A DNA stretch of 64,000 bases. Source: Phytopythium helicoides (Eukaryota > Oomycota > Peronosporomycetes > Pythiales > Pythiaceae). The stretch is from assembly GCA_024867545.1 (NCBI GenBank), contig JANFNE010000043.1:488956-552955 (forward strand). The letters run 5' to 3'. Shown here one piece after another: positions 1 through 11,100 of this stretch. Positions within the stretch are counted from its first letter, which is position 1; each line of letters opens with the position of its first letter. A program made the position numbers and the translations under genes. The notes below the pieces were generated by a model, which was not told the origin of the DNA, made no database searches, and was given only the letters and a program-made list of their open reading frames with translations.

Positions 1-424
1 CCAGGTCTCCATCTCTGCATTGTGTTTGCTCCAGTGGTGTAGCACTCGGTTGCGACCTTCGGGCTGTCAATTGATCCAGCCTATCGCTCAGATCGCTCAC
101 AGACTTGGACGATGGTAAGTGTTTAACTGCAACCGCAGTTCTCGCTGGAATCCAAGCGTCAGCGCGTTCGGATCCGTTTGTTAGCAGGGACGGAGACGAT
201 GCTGAAAAGCCCGAGCGGCCTTGACCGACATCGTAGATGCTTTGGAGCGTCTCGTCTAAGATGCCCAGCGTTGTCTCTGTGGAATTGGTAGACCTCCATG
301 ATTCTGAAGAAGGCGGCGATACTGCTTCATCTGGTCCGAGCAGATCGAACAAACTCATATTGTGCGATGTCAAGCCAAGTCTGGGAGCGACTTGCGACTC
401 GCCGGCAACCTTCGACTTCGCCAT
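1..424 (-). CDS. Partial unknown protein, N-terminus, cut by the window edge
   Basis: An open frame on the minus strand starts at an ATG at 424-422, preceded in frame by a TAA, and runs 141 codons without a stop to base 1. The start context is AAAATGG. A second in-frame ATG lies at 362. The protein is Ser/Pro/Leu-rich, with a short hydrophobic-acidic patch (SLFDLLGPDE) near residue 22 and a possible amphipathic helix (SVSDLSDRLDQL) near residue 110. I do not recognise a family. Only about 115 bp separates this start from the divergent gene at 539, so the two may share a promoter region. A GTAAGT at 116-121 is on the other strand and is read here as coding. Reality of the frame is fairly likely; the function is unknown. 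Confidence 0.5.
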   Translation of the reverse strand, partial: MAKSKVAGESQVAPRLGLTSHNMSLFDLLGPDEAVSPPSSESWRSTNSTETTLGILDETLQSIYDVGQGRSGFSASSPSLLTNGSERADAWIPARTAVAVKHLPSSKSVSDLSDRLDQLTARRSQPSATPLEQTQCRDGDL

Positions 425-538
425 TTTTAGTGCAAGTCGGAGCAAAACTGCTTCCCAACTTTAGCTCTGGACTCGGTCACCTCGCCATCTTCAAGCCCCT
501 CATATTGTGCTTGGGGCGATACACTTCACAGCAGTTCC

Positions 539-1474
539 ATGTCGACGCTCACGTCGGCGCAACTCTGCGTGAAGCGCAGCTCCACTCGGCTTCATGCTCC
601 CCCCGGTGGTCACTCGAGCCTTTCGTTCGGTGCGAGATCACGACAGTGCTAAGGAGGAGCAGGTTCACCGCATCTGTTTAACAAGGGGGTTTGCACAGGT
701 CCCGGGGGCTTTGGCACCGTCGATGGGGGCGAGAAGGGCGACGCGAACCCTGCAGAGCAGCTCCCACCCAGCCGCGGGGGCTATGGCTGTTCTGGTACGC
801 CTGGAAGCAGCGGCAGCAGCAACTATTATGCAGTTGGGTCACGGCCGCCACCAACAAGCAGCGGGTATCCGGTCAGCAGCAGCAGTAGCAGCAGCAACTA
901 CTACGCCGTGGGCTCGCAGCCACCCCCAACAAGTGGAGGGTACGGAGGCAGCTACGGGGGCAGCACCAACTACAGCTACTCGTCGCCCGCCCCGCCGCCC
1001 GCGACCAGCGGAGACTACCGCGCCAGCTCCAGCAGCAGCAGCAGTAGCTACTACGGCGGGCACACGCAGCCCCCGCCCGTGACCAACAATGGCTACACTG
1101 GCAGCAGTGGCTTCACTCCACGTGGCTCCGTGCAGCCGCCCGTGGCGAGCGCGTCGGCCCGCTGGGGCGCGCAGCCGCCGCTGACGTCGTCCAAGCGCGA
1201 CCAGAACTGGGAGAAGAAGCGGCGGCTGTGGCTGGCGCGCGCGGCGGCCGACACGCCGCCCCCGCCGCCGTCGGCCGCGAGCTGCGGGTGGGGCGAGGCC
1301 CCGCCGGCCTCCCCGCTGTCCAAGTTCATGCAGCAGCACGCCTCTCGGCTGCCGACGGCGCCGCCCTCGGCCTCGAGCGAGCGCTCGGCGGCGGCGCCCG
1401 AGGGCCGGGCGGGCACGCGCGCGGGCTCGCGGCAGCCGCCGGGCGGCCGCAGCCAGTGGTCGCCGTTCGGCTGA
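539..1474 (+). CDS. HN1/Jupiter-SPIRAL1-like motif protein, Ser/Gly/Tyr/Pro-rich
   Basis: Two exons fit best: 539-629, a 69-bp intron 630-698 (GTGCGA...TTTGCACAG), then 699-1474, giving 288 residues. Joining them keeps the frame and makes the segment STRLHAPPGGHSSLSFG near residues 15-31. This resembles the conserved motif of HN1/Jupiter proteins in animals and SPIRAL1 in plants, both microtubule-linked families. The rest is low complexity, with a repeated SNYYAVGS..PPPTS unit and a Ser tract, then a Trp-containing charged stretch (WEKKRRLWLARAA) and the C-terminal end SQWSPFG. The intron call is supported because the open frame extends far upstream of the first ATG in exon 2 (908), back to about 699. 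Microtubule association is inferred from the motif alone. Confidence 0.55.
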
Positions 1475-1961
1475 CTCGCGCTCAGTATGAGAGCAACTTC
1501 AAGACGATAGGTAGGTAGCAGTAAAAAATGTACTGTACCGTACTGATACCATGTGGAATCTCCGATCGGGCAACATCCCACACACACGAGGCCAGGCCGC
1601 ACCGAGAGCGCTCGCGAGAGCAGTGCAGACTGGCTGCGTCCGCAGCCAGGCGAGTATCAAGTGGGGGCCTTCGTCTGCGCCTCGGCTCCTCAAGTGCCTG
1701 CTGCATATGTACGGTACCGTACGGTCACGAGCGTTCGGTTGTGGGCTGGAACGCGGCGGCGCAGCTGCAATCACTCAACCTGACATGACGGGAGGGATAA
1801 GAAGAAGAAGAACGAGAAGGAGAAGAATACGCCGACACCTCGTCTAGCGGCAGTGTCTGGTGGGTTTCATACGGCGTCCAAAAAAAACAAAAATGTAGTG
1901 AGGTGGGGGTGGTGTATTGCTCGGCCATGCTGCTGCGAATAAATAGAGGCGCTATAAGTTA
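1475..1961. other. Intergenic, GTACCGTA motifs
   Basis: No convincing gene lies in this gap between two convergent genes. It contains palindromic GTACCGTAC-type motifs at 1535-1543 and 1710-1725 and a GAAGAA-rich stretch near 1800-1825. Confidence 0.5.
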
Positions 1962-2639
1962 CTACCGCTGCGGCGAGATGGAGAGCACGAGGAAGGCCGA
2001 CACGTCGAAGGGCGTCACGCGCTTGTCCAGCGGGTCCATGAACAGCGCGTCGCTGCGCGCGTAGCCGGCGCGCAGCACGCGCGCCTCGGGGGTCTCGGGG
2101 GCGCCCAGCACGGCGTCGCTCTCGGCGCGCTCGTCCATGGCGGGCGAGGGCCCGAGCGAGCGCGACGACTGCTGGCGCTGCAGCTGCTGCTGCTTGTGTT
2201 GCTGATGTCGCAGCAGGATGTTCTCGCGCGAGTTGCGGCGCAGCGGCAGCTCGTCCTCGTCGTCGGCCGACGCGATCGAGCTCAGCGAGAGGGTGGACGA
2301 GGACGCCGACGAGCAGCCCGAGGCCGCGGCGTCGTCGTCGTCGCCCGCCGTCTCGTCCGCCAGCTCCATGGCGAACTGCGTGTCGTCGCAGCCGCCGCGC
2401 GAGCGCTTGAAGCGCTGCAGCCGCGCGGCCGGCGCCAGGAACGGCTCCCAGCCGCGCAGCAGCGCGCAGCACGAGTCGGAGCGGCGCGCCTCGGCCTCCT
2501 CGGCCAGCGCCACGAGGTCGTCGTAGGCGCGCGAGCGCTTCATGTGTTTCCGCCTTGGGGGCGTCGAGCTGGGGGTGGTGGAAGAAGCTGCTGCTGTCTC
2601 TGTGAACGCTGGGGCGTGGAGGAGGTCCGCCACGGCCAT
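1962..2639 (-). CDS. Acidic, Ser/Gln-rich conserved-type hypothetical protein
   Basis: A frame of 225 residues if started at the ATG at 2639-2637 (MAVADLLHAP). The frame stays open further upstream, but that sequence looks non-coding. It has an N-terminal basic part (KRSRAYDDL), a run of four Asp, a Ser-rich patch, a Gln/His-rich tract (HQQHKQQQLQRQQ) and a more ordered end (DPLDKRVTPFDVSAF). Codon third positions are strongly GC, as in neighbouring genes. No known domain is recognised. A nuclear or regulatory role is possible but not shown. A later start at 2543 (MKRSRAYDD) is an alternative. Confidence 0.55.
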   Translation of the reverse strand: MAVADLLHAPAFTETAAASSTTPSSTPPRRKHMKRSRAYDDLVALAEEAEARRSDSCCALLRGWEPFLAPAARLQRFKRSRGGCDDTQFAMELADETAGDDDDAAASGCSSASSSTLSLSSIASADDEDELPLRRNSRENILLRHQQHKQQQLQRQQSSRSLGPSPAMDERAESDAVLGAPETPEARVLRAGYARSDALFMDPLDKRVTPFDVSAFLVLSISPQR

Positions 2640-4242
2640 ACGCCCGCTGTCTGCTGTGTGTCTGCTTGCCTGCGCGCGGTCTGTTTGGAGGACGCGCGTC
2701 CGACCTTCCGTCCGTCGTTGGGTGGAGGGGCGGCGAAAGCAAAAGTGAGCGGTGACTGCGGGGCGGCGAAAAACAAGGGAGATGGTATTTCGACACTTTT
2801 TTAGTATAATAAGATTCACACCGTGCGACGACGATGGTGCGAGGAGGAATCAAGCTCGGCACGGTAGTGCCGCGAGACGGGGCGCGGCATACATTGCACA
2901 AGATCCGTGATCCACGAGCCAATTTGACACCTTTTTACAGGCATATTCAACCACGCGCCGGGGCGATGCGGGGAAAACGCAAGGTTTTTGCGAGGGGCGT
3001 CTGGAGACCAGAGACATCATATGCTCTCTTTAAATCTGGCGAGTGCTGGCACGAGCGGATCACTACCAGCCAGCTAGCGAGCCTCTGCTTCTCCAGGCTT
3101 CCTTGGGTGTGGCGCTCATTCCCTTTTTGGTCAAAAATGGGAGCCGCTTGAGCTTGGGGCAACTTCAATGGACGTAAAAATTTCGTGTTTATGCATTTCT
3201 TCCGAACATGTTCCTTTGCCCTCACGTTCTGTTGGTCTTCATGACGAGAAGTTAAAATGTCTAACGATGGTACTTCATGGGCATCGAGCGAGGCAACAGC
3301 ACAGCTACAAGCACCAATGTTGGGTACTTACAGGACCGCCATGATTAGACGGCAATATAGTACACTTGATTTATCCATACGATTGAAACGCATGTTGAAG
3401 AATATATACTTCAACCAACAACATTGGATTGCTATCTTAAAAACAGTATCCGTTGCCTTTTCTAGCCAAAATATACTTAGATAACATCGTCAAGATTATG
3501 CCGAAAAGGGGTAAAATGGCACTTGTTTGACGCGACAGCCACGGCCGGCGCGTCACGCGCCCACTCCACCGTGTGCGGCAAATGGAGTCAGTGTGCCCGC
3601 GAACCGTCGCAGTTGAAGCTCGCAAGCCGGATCGCCTGCCTCCCTGCGGCGCGGCAACGCGTTAAACCCCCGGCGTGACGCGGCGCCGACGTGGCGAGCT
3701 GTCAAACAGCAACGCGTTAAAGCGGTCGACTCTCGCGTCGACTCTCGCGTCGACACGCGCTCGCCACGCGCGCGCCTCCGCCGCCGCCGTAGACACAGAC
3801 ATCAGGTCTCGCGCTGGGCACTGTAGGCCGCGGCAGCGCCGTGCACTGCGATGCGATGCGAACGAGAACGTCGCCGAACGCGTTGCAGCAGCCGTGTCTG
3901 CCCTGTCTGTAAGTGTGCTGAACGTTTGCACCACCACCACCACCACCGTCAGGGAACCTGAGTCCGACGTGCAGCAACTGCACAGCGCGAAGTAAACGGC
4001 GCAGACGCATGACGCCGCGTTGTGATCCGGCGTATACGTCGACGTCGACGTCGACGCTGCAGACGAATTGGCTTCAACTCTATGGCTCACGCCTGCATTT
4101 TCCGACACGTTGTACATACACTTGCCTCGCTCTACGGTACACGCTGACGCGACGCCGTCGCGGCCTCGGAGGCCTCGGGTGGCTACACTGCGGCATTGCG
4201 CGTCACGACCGCCCGCGGCGCCACCCACTGCCCGCTTCTCTC
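2640..4242. other. Intergenic region without a supported gene
   Basis: About 1.6 kb with only short overlapping frames that do not resemble proteins. It holds one copy of a TTCGACACTTT motif (2788-2800), a short tandem of GTCGACTCTCGC-type units near 3725-3755, a CAC trinucleotide run near 3930-3948 and a GTCGAC run near 4038-4060. The first 200 bases are the likely promoter of the gene ending at 1962. Confidence 0.5.
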
Positions 4243-4854
4243 TCACGCGCCGCCGCGCAGCTGAAGCGCAAGCTGCTCGTGCCCAAAGGCGCTCGCCACC
4301 TGCGCGGGCGTCCGGCCCTCGCCGTCCAGCGCCTCGCGCAGCTTGGCGTCGCGCCGCAGCAGCGTCAGCGCGGCCTGCTCGCGGCCCTCGCGCGCCGCCA
4401 CGTGCAGCGCCGTCAACCCGTCGCGCGTGGCGCTCGACGCGCTGGCGCCGGCGTCCAGCAGCAGGTCGAGGACGCCAGTGGCCCCGGCATGCGCCGCGCC
4501 GTGCAGCGCCGAGGACCCGTGGTAGTCGACGGCGTCCACGTCCACGCCCTCGCTCGCCAGCAGCACCTGCACGACCTCGTCGGCGCCGCTCAGCGCGGCA
4601 AAGTGCAGCGGACGGCGCTTGAACAGCCGCCGCTCGACGGCGTTCACGTCCGCGCCACTCGCCAGCAGCACGCGCGCGGCCTCGGCGTGCTTGCGGTCGC
4701 TCGCCCAGTGCAGCGGCGTGAGCCCGTACTTGTCGGTCGCGACCGCCTGCGAGGCGTCGGCCGCCAGGATCGCGCGCAGCTCGTCCGTGCGGCCCTCGCG
4801 CGCCGCGTCGTGCACGGGCGTGGTGTCCCACTCGGCGTGCAGGTCGTCCAGCCC

Positions 4855-4917
<63 letters not shown>

Positions 4918-4929
4918 TGGCTGCGTCAT
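4243..4929 (-). CDS. Ankyrin-repeat protein with N-terminal Glu-His tract
   Basis: 228 residues from the ATG at 4929-4927 (MTQPEHEH); an earlier in-frame ATG at 4965 is possible. After four residues comes an uninterrupted Glu-His dipeptide tract of about ten units, encoded by a GAGCAC hexanucleotide microsatellite (4861-4914 region). About five ankyrin repeats follow, recognisable by TPVHDAAREG, TPLHWASDRKH, RPLHFAALSG, SALHGAAHAG and TALHVAAREG. Ankyrin repeats mediate protein-protein contacts; no enzymatic domain is present. The alternating His/Glu tract could bind metal or be disordered, which is inference. The frame ends at a TGA shortly after the last repeat. Confidence 0.8.
4861..4914. 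repeat. CTCGTG hexanucleotide microsatellite (nine perfect units)
   Basis: Nine perfect tandem copies of CTCGTG lie inside the ankyrin gene. They are in frame and encode alternating Glu and His on the minus strand. Copy number may vary between strains. Confidence 0.9.
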
Positions 4930-6041
4930 GGCGACTTGGGTTGTGCCCGGCGCCGTGCCTGGCATCCCCCATGTCCGCCGCCAGCGCCGCCAGGCGTCGC
5001 CATGATCAATGTTGAGTGATCTGCGCGTGGGGCTTCAACAACTCATCACGCGCGTCGAGCCGAATCGAGCTCTTTGAGCCGATATAAGCCTCTCAAGCCG
5101 GCTCGAGCCGGCTCATCCTGGTGGTCGACGCGTCTCCGGCTCTTTTTGCCTCGTCCCAGCGCATTTTCTGCTTGGGGAGGGAACAAGCAGTGTCTGATTG
5201 GCTGGCAAGGGACACAGCGATGGGTTCACTCCCACCTACCGTACATGAAGGCAAAGCGCACTGCTGCTGCGCGCTTTACCCCATTTCGCCACTTGCGTTT
5301 CCCCCGCAGCAGGTCGCGACATGAACGGCTTTGGTGAGCAACGCAACGTGTACAGTACGGTACGGTACGTTTTGCGCTTCGTCGGTCACGGCCATCATTT
5401 TTTCCGCCTTGCAGACAGTGCTCACCACCAGCTCTGGCGACGAGGGTCCTTTTCCCATTGCAGAGACCCTCTGCTGCGCGAGTGTCAAGACCCTGTCGGC
5501 ACGCTACAGTATCTAGCCATTGTTGCTTGCAGCGGTGGCTGGCATGCTGGCGCGCCGACCCGCTGTTGACAATTGTCGCAGTCGCTTGATCTGCTTGCAC
5601 TGCTTACTCGCAGACCAAGGCAGCGAATTCCGGTAGCGTACAGTCCCCGAGGGGATACAGTATGCATCTTAGTCTCCAGTCTTCATCCGTCAGCGCATCA
5701 ACCGCGCGATTCTCTGCTGCTGCTGCTGCCTGCCATGCATGCATTGCACGCTCGCTCGCCATTTTCGACACTCTACCAAATTTAATTCGACACTCTGAAA
5801 AGGTTTAACACAATTGGTTGGCTCGTGCTTTGGGATTCCCGCGATGTCCATGACCGTGTCGGAAACGAAAAGCGGCCACCCAAACATTTCTCCATGCAAG
5901 TGCGGAAATGCATGCATCCGTGCTTCGCACTGCAATGCGCATGCATATTGTTAGCTCTGAACGTGAGGAGGTCAGGAGATGCTTGTCCGTCGAGAAATGC
6001 TGACGTGGACGTCCAGACTGTCAACGCCTGCACACTCAAGC
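4930..6041. other. Intergenic, motif-rich, no supported gene
   Basis: About 1.1 kb without a convincing frame. It contains a GAGCCGGCTC-type repeat near 5095-5116, GTACCGTAC-type motifs at 5237-5244 and 5352-5370, and two TTCGACACTCT motifs at 5764-5774 and 5787-5797. Confidence 0.45.
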
Positions 6042-6545
6042 TACGCGTGAGGCGGTTTTCAGTGAGCAATAGTCTGGTCAACCATGCGTGAGCTTGACTG
6101 GCGTTCCTTCGTCGAGAGTGACGCATGGAGATGTCAAAGACGTCAATTCTAGGTGCTTTGGGCAAGAAGGGTCATCGTAAGAATCGTCGTAGCCGAATTG
6201 CTGTTAACGGAAGGTATGGCAGGTCGACGATGAACAGAGCCTGGGATACCAATGGATTGCGAAGCCTCTCGGCGTCACCCCAGCAACACGCAGAACATTG
6301 ACAGCAGCACGACAATAGATGGCAAGTCGTCGGGCAGTTCGATTGTTCGTTCGGATAGCTCGGCGTCGTGCGCTGATGGCTTGTCAACGTGCGGCTATGT
6401 CGTGATATCAAGGCACGAGTCTGGGAGCGACAGCCAGCAGCGTCAACGTGACTATTACGGGCTACGGGCGGCGACTCTGGTGTGTCCAGCAGATCCGTGA
6501 GTGTTGGAAGCGGATTGCCATGAGCATCCCGAGCGTTGGGAGCGA
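6042..6545 (+). repeat. Dispersed repeat, copy A
   Basis: This stretch matches 32350-32837 on the opposite strand at high similarity, from CTACGCG near 6042 through a Ser-rich reading frame starting MDCEAS at 6252. Both copies contain translatable pieces such as SKT.ILGALGK, AVNGRYGRSTMNR and TIDGKSSGSSIVRSDSSASC, but the frame is broken by stops and shifts. It looks like a degraded mobile or retrocopied element. Unlike copy B, it has no poly(A)-like end. Confidence 0.6.
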
Positions 6546-6708
6546 GGCGACAACAAGCAGCTCGGTGAGCGTGGACTCAAACACTGTGACGGGCGGTGGA
6601 GAGCGGAGTCATGTGTGTTTCAAGCGGCTCTGCGTCGGGCGATTCGTCCAGGTCCACCGCTTATAATTCGACACTTTTGGAAGTGTCCAACAAAATTCCA
6701 TCGACATC

Positions 6709-7861
6709 ATGGAGCACCAAGGCGATGGCGGTGGTGAGTGCGTGGTGACGGCGGAGGCGCTGGCAGCCGGCGACGCTCGCTGGGTGCGCGTGGCGGCGCG
6801 CCTACTGCTGCAGTTGGGCACCGTATCCAAGGCGCGGCGCGCGCGGCGGCGCGGCGAGCTGCTGCTCAACGGGTCGTCGGAGGTACCGGAGACCGTGGCG
6901 GCGCGCGTGGGCGACGTGCTGCGCTACACTCCCCAAGTGACGGCGCCAAGCGACGAAGACGCGAGGTGGGCGCAACAGTGCGCTCGGCTGGGACTGCGCG
7001 CGGTCTTCGAGGACGCCGCGGTGGCCGTGGTGCTCAAGCCCGCGGGCGTGCACGTTAAGGGCCGCGGGCCGCGCTCGGTGGAGCGCGCGCTGCCGTCGCT
7101 GCTGGCAGCCAGCGGCCGTGGCGACGCCCTACAGCGACCGCAGGCCGTGCACCGGTTGGATGCACGCGTGGGCGGGCTGCTGCTGGTGGCCAAGGCCCGC
7201 GGCGCGGAGGCAGCGCTATGCAGGCAGCTGGAGCGCCACCACGTGGCCAAGCGGTACCGCGCGATCCTTGCGGGCTTGGCGAGGCGGCTGGAGGCGCGCG
7301 AGGAGGTCCGAGTGCTAGAGGCGGAAAAGGAAGTCGCGGAGCTCCCGATCGAGCTGCTGGAGGAGGCGAGCAGGGCCGACGGACCGCCGGTGATGCTCGT
7401 GCGCGGAGACATCGACGGGAGGGCGTGCGTCACGGCCGTGCGGGTCGTCGAGGTGAGCAGGAGGTAGGACGCAGCGGCGTGGACTCTGGATGTGGAGGGC
7501 TACTCACGCACACGTGGGCAGCGCGAGGTACGAGTGGATCTCGACGGTCGACCTGTGGCCGCTCACGGGTCGCAAGCACCAGCTGCGCATTCACATGGCG
7601 CGGCTGGGGCTGCCCATCGTAGGCGACGACCTGCACCATGGCGAGGAGATCCCGCCGGTCGTCAAGGGCCTTGGGCTCTTCCTGTTCGCCGTCGGCATTG
7701 CCTTCAACGACGGCTGGGACGCCGACGACGGCGAGAACGAGGGGAACCGGCGGCGCTTCGAGATCGCCGAGCCGCCCAAGTTCGAGCGCTTCCGGCACTT
7801 TTGCGCGCTCAACTGGGACAAGCTGCAGCAAAAGCGAGCGCGGGGGCTGCCAGTCGAGTAG
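6709..7861 (+). CDS. RluA-family RNA pseudouridine synthase
   Basis: Two exons, 6709-7463 and 7522-7861, with a 58-bp intron (GTAGGA...GGGCAG), give 364 residues. The enzyme would convert uridine to pseudouridine in rRNA or tRNA. An S4-like basic segment lies near residues 25-55 (LGTVSKARRARRRGELLLNG). The catalytic motif HRLDARVGGLLLVAKA, with the essential Asp, is near residue 147. The C-terminal motif TGRKHQLRIH is in exon 2. The splice was chosen because it alone joins the VRVVEVS strand to ARYEWISTVDLWPLTGRKHQ in frame; the alternative donor at 7453 does not. The family usually has both motifs, so the intron is well supported. Organellar or nuclear targeting cannot be judged. Confidence 0.88.
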
Positions 7862-8127
7862 CTCGAGGTCTGCCTTGGCCACAGGCTGGTCTCATGTCAA
7901 CGTGACCCCCACAGTGTTAGGCGGCATGCCACAGTCCCATGGGGTTTTGCAGTGTATGCGTTTTCCATCTGGTATCTATACAAATGCCGAGCAATGACCT
8001 CATCTAAACCCATTGCGGGTTGAAGAATGATATCTTTTCGAAGGCAATCCGACGTTAGTCAGGCGACGGAGTATGAGACCCACAATTCCCTCGAGCACCG
8101 ACGGACTGACCCAGCATTGGCTCTGCG

Positions 8128-11100
8128 ATGCCAGCGAGGGAGAAGACCTCCGAGTTGGTGGAGGCGGCGCGAAATGGAGACGCGGAAGCCGTGGAGCTTC
8201 TTATTAGCAACGGAGCTGACGTGGATGGCGCCGATGGCAATGGGCGGACTGGTTTGCTTCGAGCTGCAGCTCGCGGCCACGTCGATGTCGTGAGGGTTCT
8301 GATTGTCAGCGGCGCGAATGTGAACGCTGTCGACGACGACGGTCGGTCAGCTTTGATAATGGCCGCGAGGAAGAATCGATTGGACGTTGTGAAGCACCTG
8401 GTTGACAGCGGGGCTGCAGTTGATGCGACCGACGAAGATGGACGAACAGCTCTGATGTGTGCTGCAAGCCGCGGTTATTTGCTCGTCGCAAGGTGCCTGG
8501 TTGATCATGGCGCCCAAGTGAACACTGCGGACTACAACGCGCGGACTGCCTTGATGCGGGCTGCTGGGCACGGGCATACACAAATGGTACAGTACCTGGT
8601 CGAACTCGGCGCTGATGTAAATGCTGGGAGCGATGGGCAAACGGCTTTGATGGAAGCAACAAGGAATGGTCACCTGGGCGTCATGAAGTGCCTGGTAGCA
8701 TACGGCGCGGATCTCAATGGCGCTGACAACGACGGACGGACTGTTTTGATGCGTGCTGGGCATTTGGACGTCGCACAATATCTGATCGACTGTGGTGCTG
8801 ATGCAAATGCTGTAGACAGTGACCATCGGACAGCAATGATGTGGGCTGCAATGTCTGGCCACTTGGATGTCGTAAAGTTCCTGATCGACCTCGGCACTGA
8901 TGCGAATGCCATTGATAACGACGGACGAACAGCTTTGACTTTTGCTGCTACTTGTGGTGATGAGGATATCATGAAGGTCCTGATTGCTTGTGGGGCGGAT
9001 GTAAATGTCGGGGCAATTGCAGGGCGGCCGGTTTTGCTTGGGGCCGCAACAGATGGACGCTTAGACATTGTGAAGCTTGCAATCGAACACGGCGCAGAAG
9101 TGAATGCTGTAGCAAATGACGGAGCGACAGCCTTGATGGGAGCTTCAGCCAATGGCCATTTAGACATCATGAAATACCTGATTGGTTGCAATGCTCAAAT
9201 GGATGCCTCTGCGGACGACGGACGAACAGCATTGATAGCAGCTGCAATCTCCAATCAATTGGATGCTGTGAAGTATCTGGTTGAACTCGGTGCCGATATA
9301 AGCGTCAGTGACAGCAAAGGATGGACAGCTTTGACTTGGGCTGCAAAGTTTGGACGCATGGACACCGTGAAGTACTTGATTGGCCGTGGTGCTGATGTGA
9401 ATGCCGCCGGAAAGAATGCAGACTCTAACGACGGACGAACAGCTTTGATGGTGGTTGCGGTCAGCAATCATCTCGACATCTTGCAATACCTGGTCGAGTG
9501 CGGCGCCGATGTTAATGCTGTCTCGAACGATGGAACAACAGCGTTGATGATTGCTGCAGACGTCGGCGAATTGGACAATGTGAGGTTTCTGGTTGCATGC
9601 GGCGCTGACGTGAATGCTGCTAATAGCAGTAGACGAACAGCTCTGATGGAGGCTGCAGAAAGGGGTCATTTAGCAACTGCGAGATTTCTTATCGAGAACG
9701 GTGCAGACATCAGAGCGACAAACGCAGACGGCGATATGGCTATTGCTCTTGCAGCAAGACACGGACATCTTAATATCCATGGCATGCTGGCTCACTACGC
9801 ATCGAGATCAATTGAATCAACATTCTCTTCAAAGTCAACAACAACAAGCGGAATTGCTTCTGCATTTCCCGAATTGCTGGTATCCCCGCTTGATCTCAGT
9901 GTGAATCGGGTCGCTGAGGCTGAAAAAATTGGTAGTGACTTTGTTGCTACATGGCTGGACGCTGACGTAGCTATCAAGTTATTCATACCTGATGCCGCCA
10001 ACACAGCCTTTATAGACGAGGTAAAATTGTGGCATCAACTTCGACACCCACACGTGATCAAGCTGTACGGAGCATGTGATGCTGGTCATTATTTGTTTGT
10101 ATGTGAGCTCGCGGGTAACGGGTCAGTAATCGATTATCTCGAATCTAGTCCAGCAGAAACTCGTCGACCCTGGAAGTATCTCCACCAAGCAGCACTCGGT
10201 CTGGCGTATTTGCATGAGCGCGGAATCATCCATGGTGATTTGCGAGGGTCAAACATACTTATTGGAAGCGATGGTCAAGCCAAGCTCGCAAATTTCGGTT
10301 TTAGTGCATCAAAATCTCGGGATCGTGAGACGACAACTTCATCTCGAGGGTTTGTAGGATCATTGCGTTGGCAGTCACCGGAGCTGTTGAAAGGTGGAAA
10401 GCCTTCACGTGAATCCGATGTGTATGCACTCGGTCTGTGTATTGTTGAGGTGTTATCGGGTAAGGTCCCATGGCACAAGGATGAAGACGAATGGGTTCGA
10501 TGGCGCAAAAATGACTGGGAGCCAGAGAAAAATGTTAATTTCAGCTCGCCAACGACGATATCAAAGGAATGCAGTGCTTTGGTGAAGAGTTTATGCTGTA
10601 AAGACCCAGCCCGCCGAGAGACTGTGGCTACTTGCGTTCGTATGCTACTTGAGTTGGCTCGTCAAGAAGAAGCTCGTCAGAGTAGTATATGCTCAGAGCA
10701 AGAACAGCTAGTTGACGTCACAGATCACAAATACGGTGAGTTGGCGAATTTGTGGACAAAATTACAAGGCACAATGAGCGATGGCTCTTTGTCAGAAGAC
10801 TACTCGTCTTTTTTCAAGAATCTAGGGGATCTCTACGATGCGTTCCAAGCTATACCCCGATCGCCCAGCCTGGTCAAACAAATGAACAGTTTGCTTCGCA
10901 ATACCGTCAGCATGGTCGAGAACTCTAGTCAGTTGCCAACACTTGTACTCCGGTTATCATCAACTCGAGCCACAACAACCAGTGTTTACCAGCTCCGCCA
11001 TCAGCTTCATATGCTTCAGAGACAGCTTGGACTTCATCAAGACCAACAAGCAAGCTCTGGTGGCACCGAGACCCGCACTCAAGAAGTCCAAATGTTCATT

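Noticed and set aside
116..121. GTAAGT donor on the plus strand
   Set aside because: It falls inside the minus-strand open frame at 1-424, with no plus-strand exon to support it.
3662..4972. 436-residue Arg/Ala-rich frame overlapping the ankyrin gene
   Set aside because: It is a frame-shifted shadow of the ankyrin coding sequence and the GAGCAC repeat; it has no protein-like features.
5785..6676. TTCGACAC motifs as terminal repeats of a transposon around dispersed repeat copy A
   Set aside because: The flanking motifs are in direct, not inverted, orientation, and copy B at 32238 lacks them.
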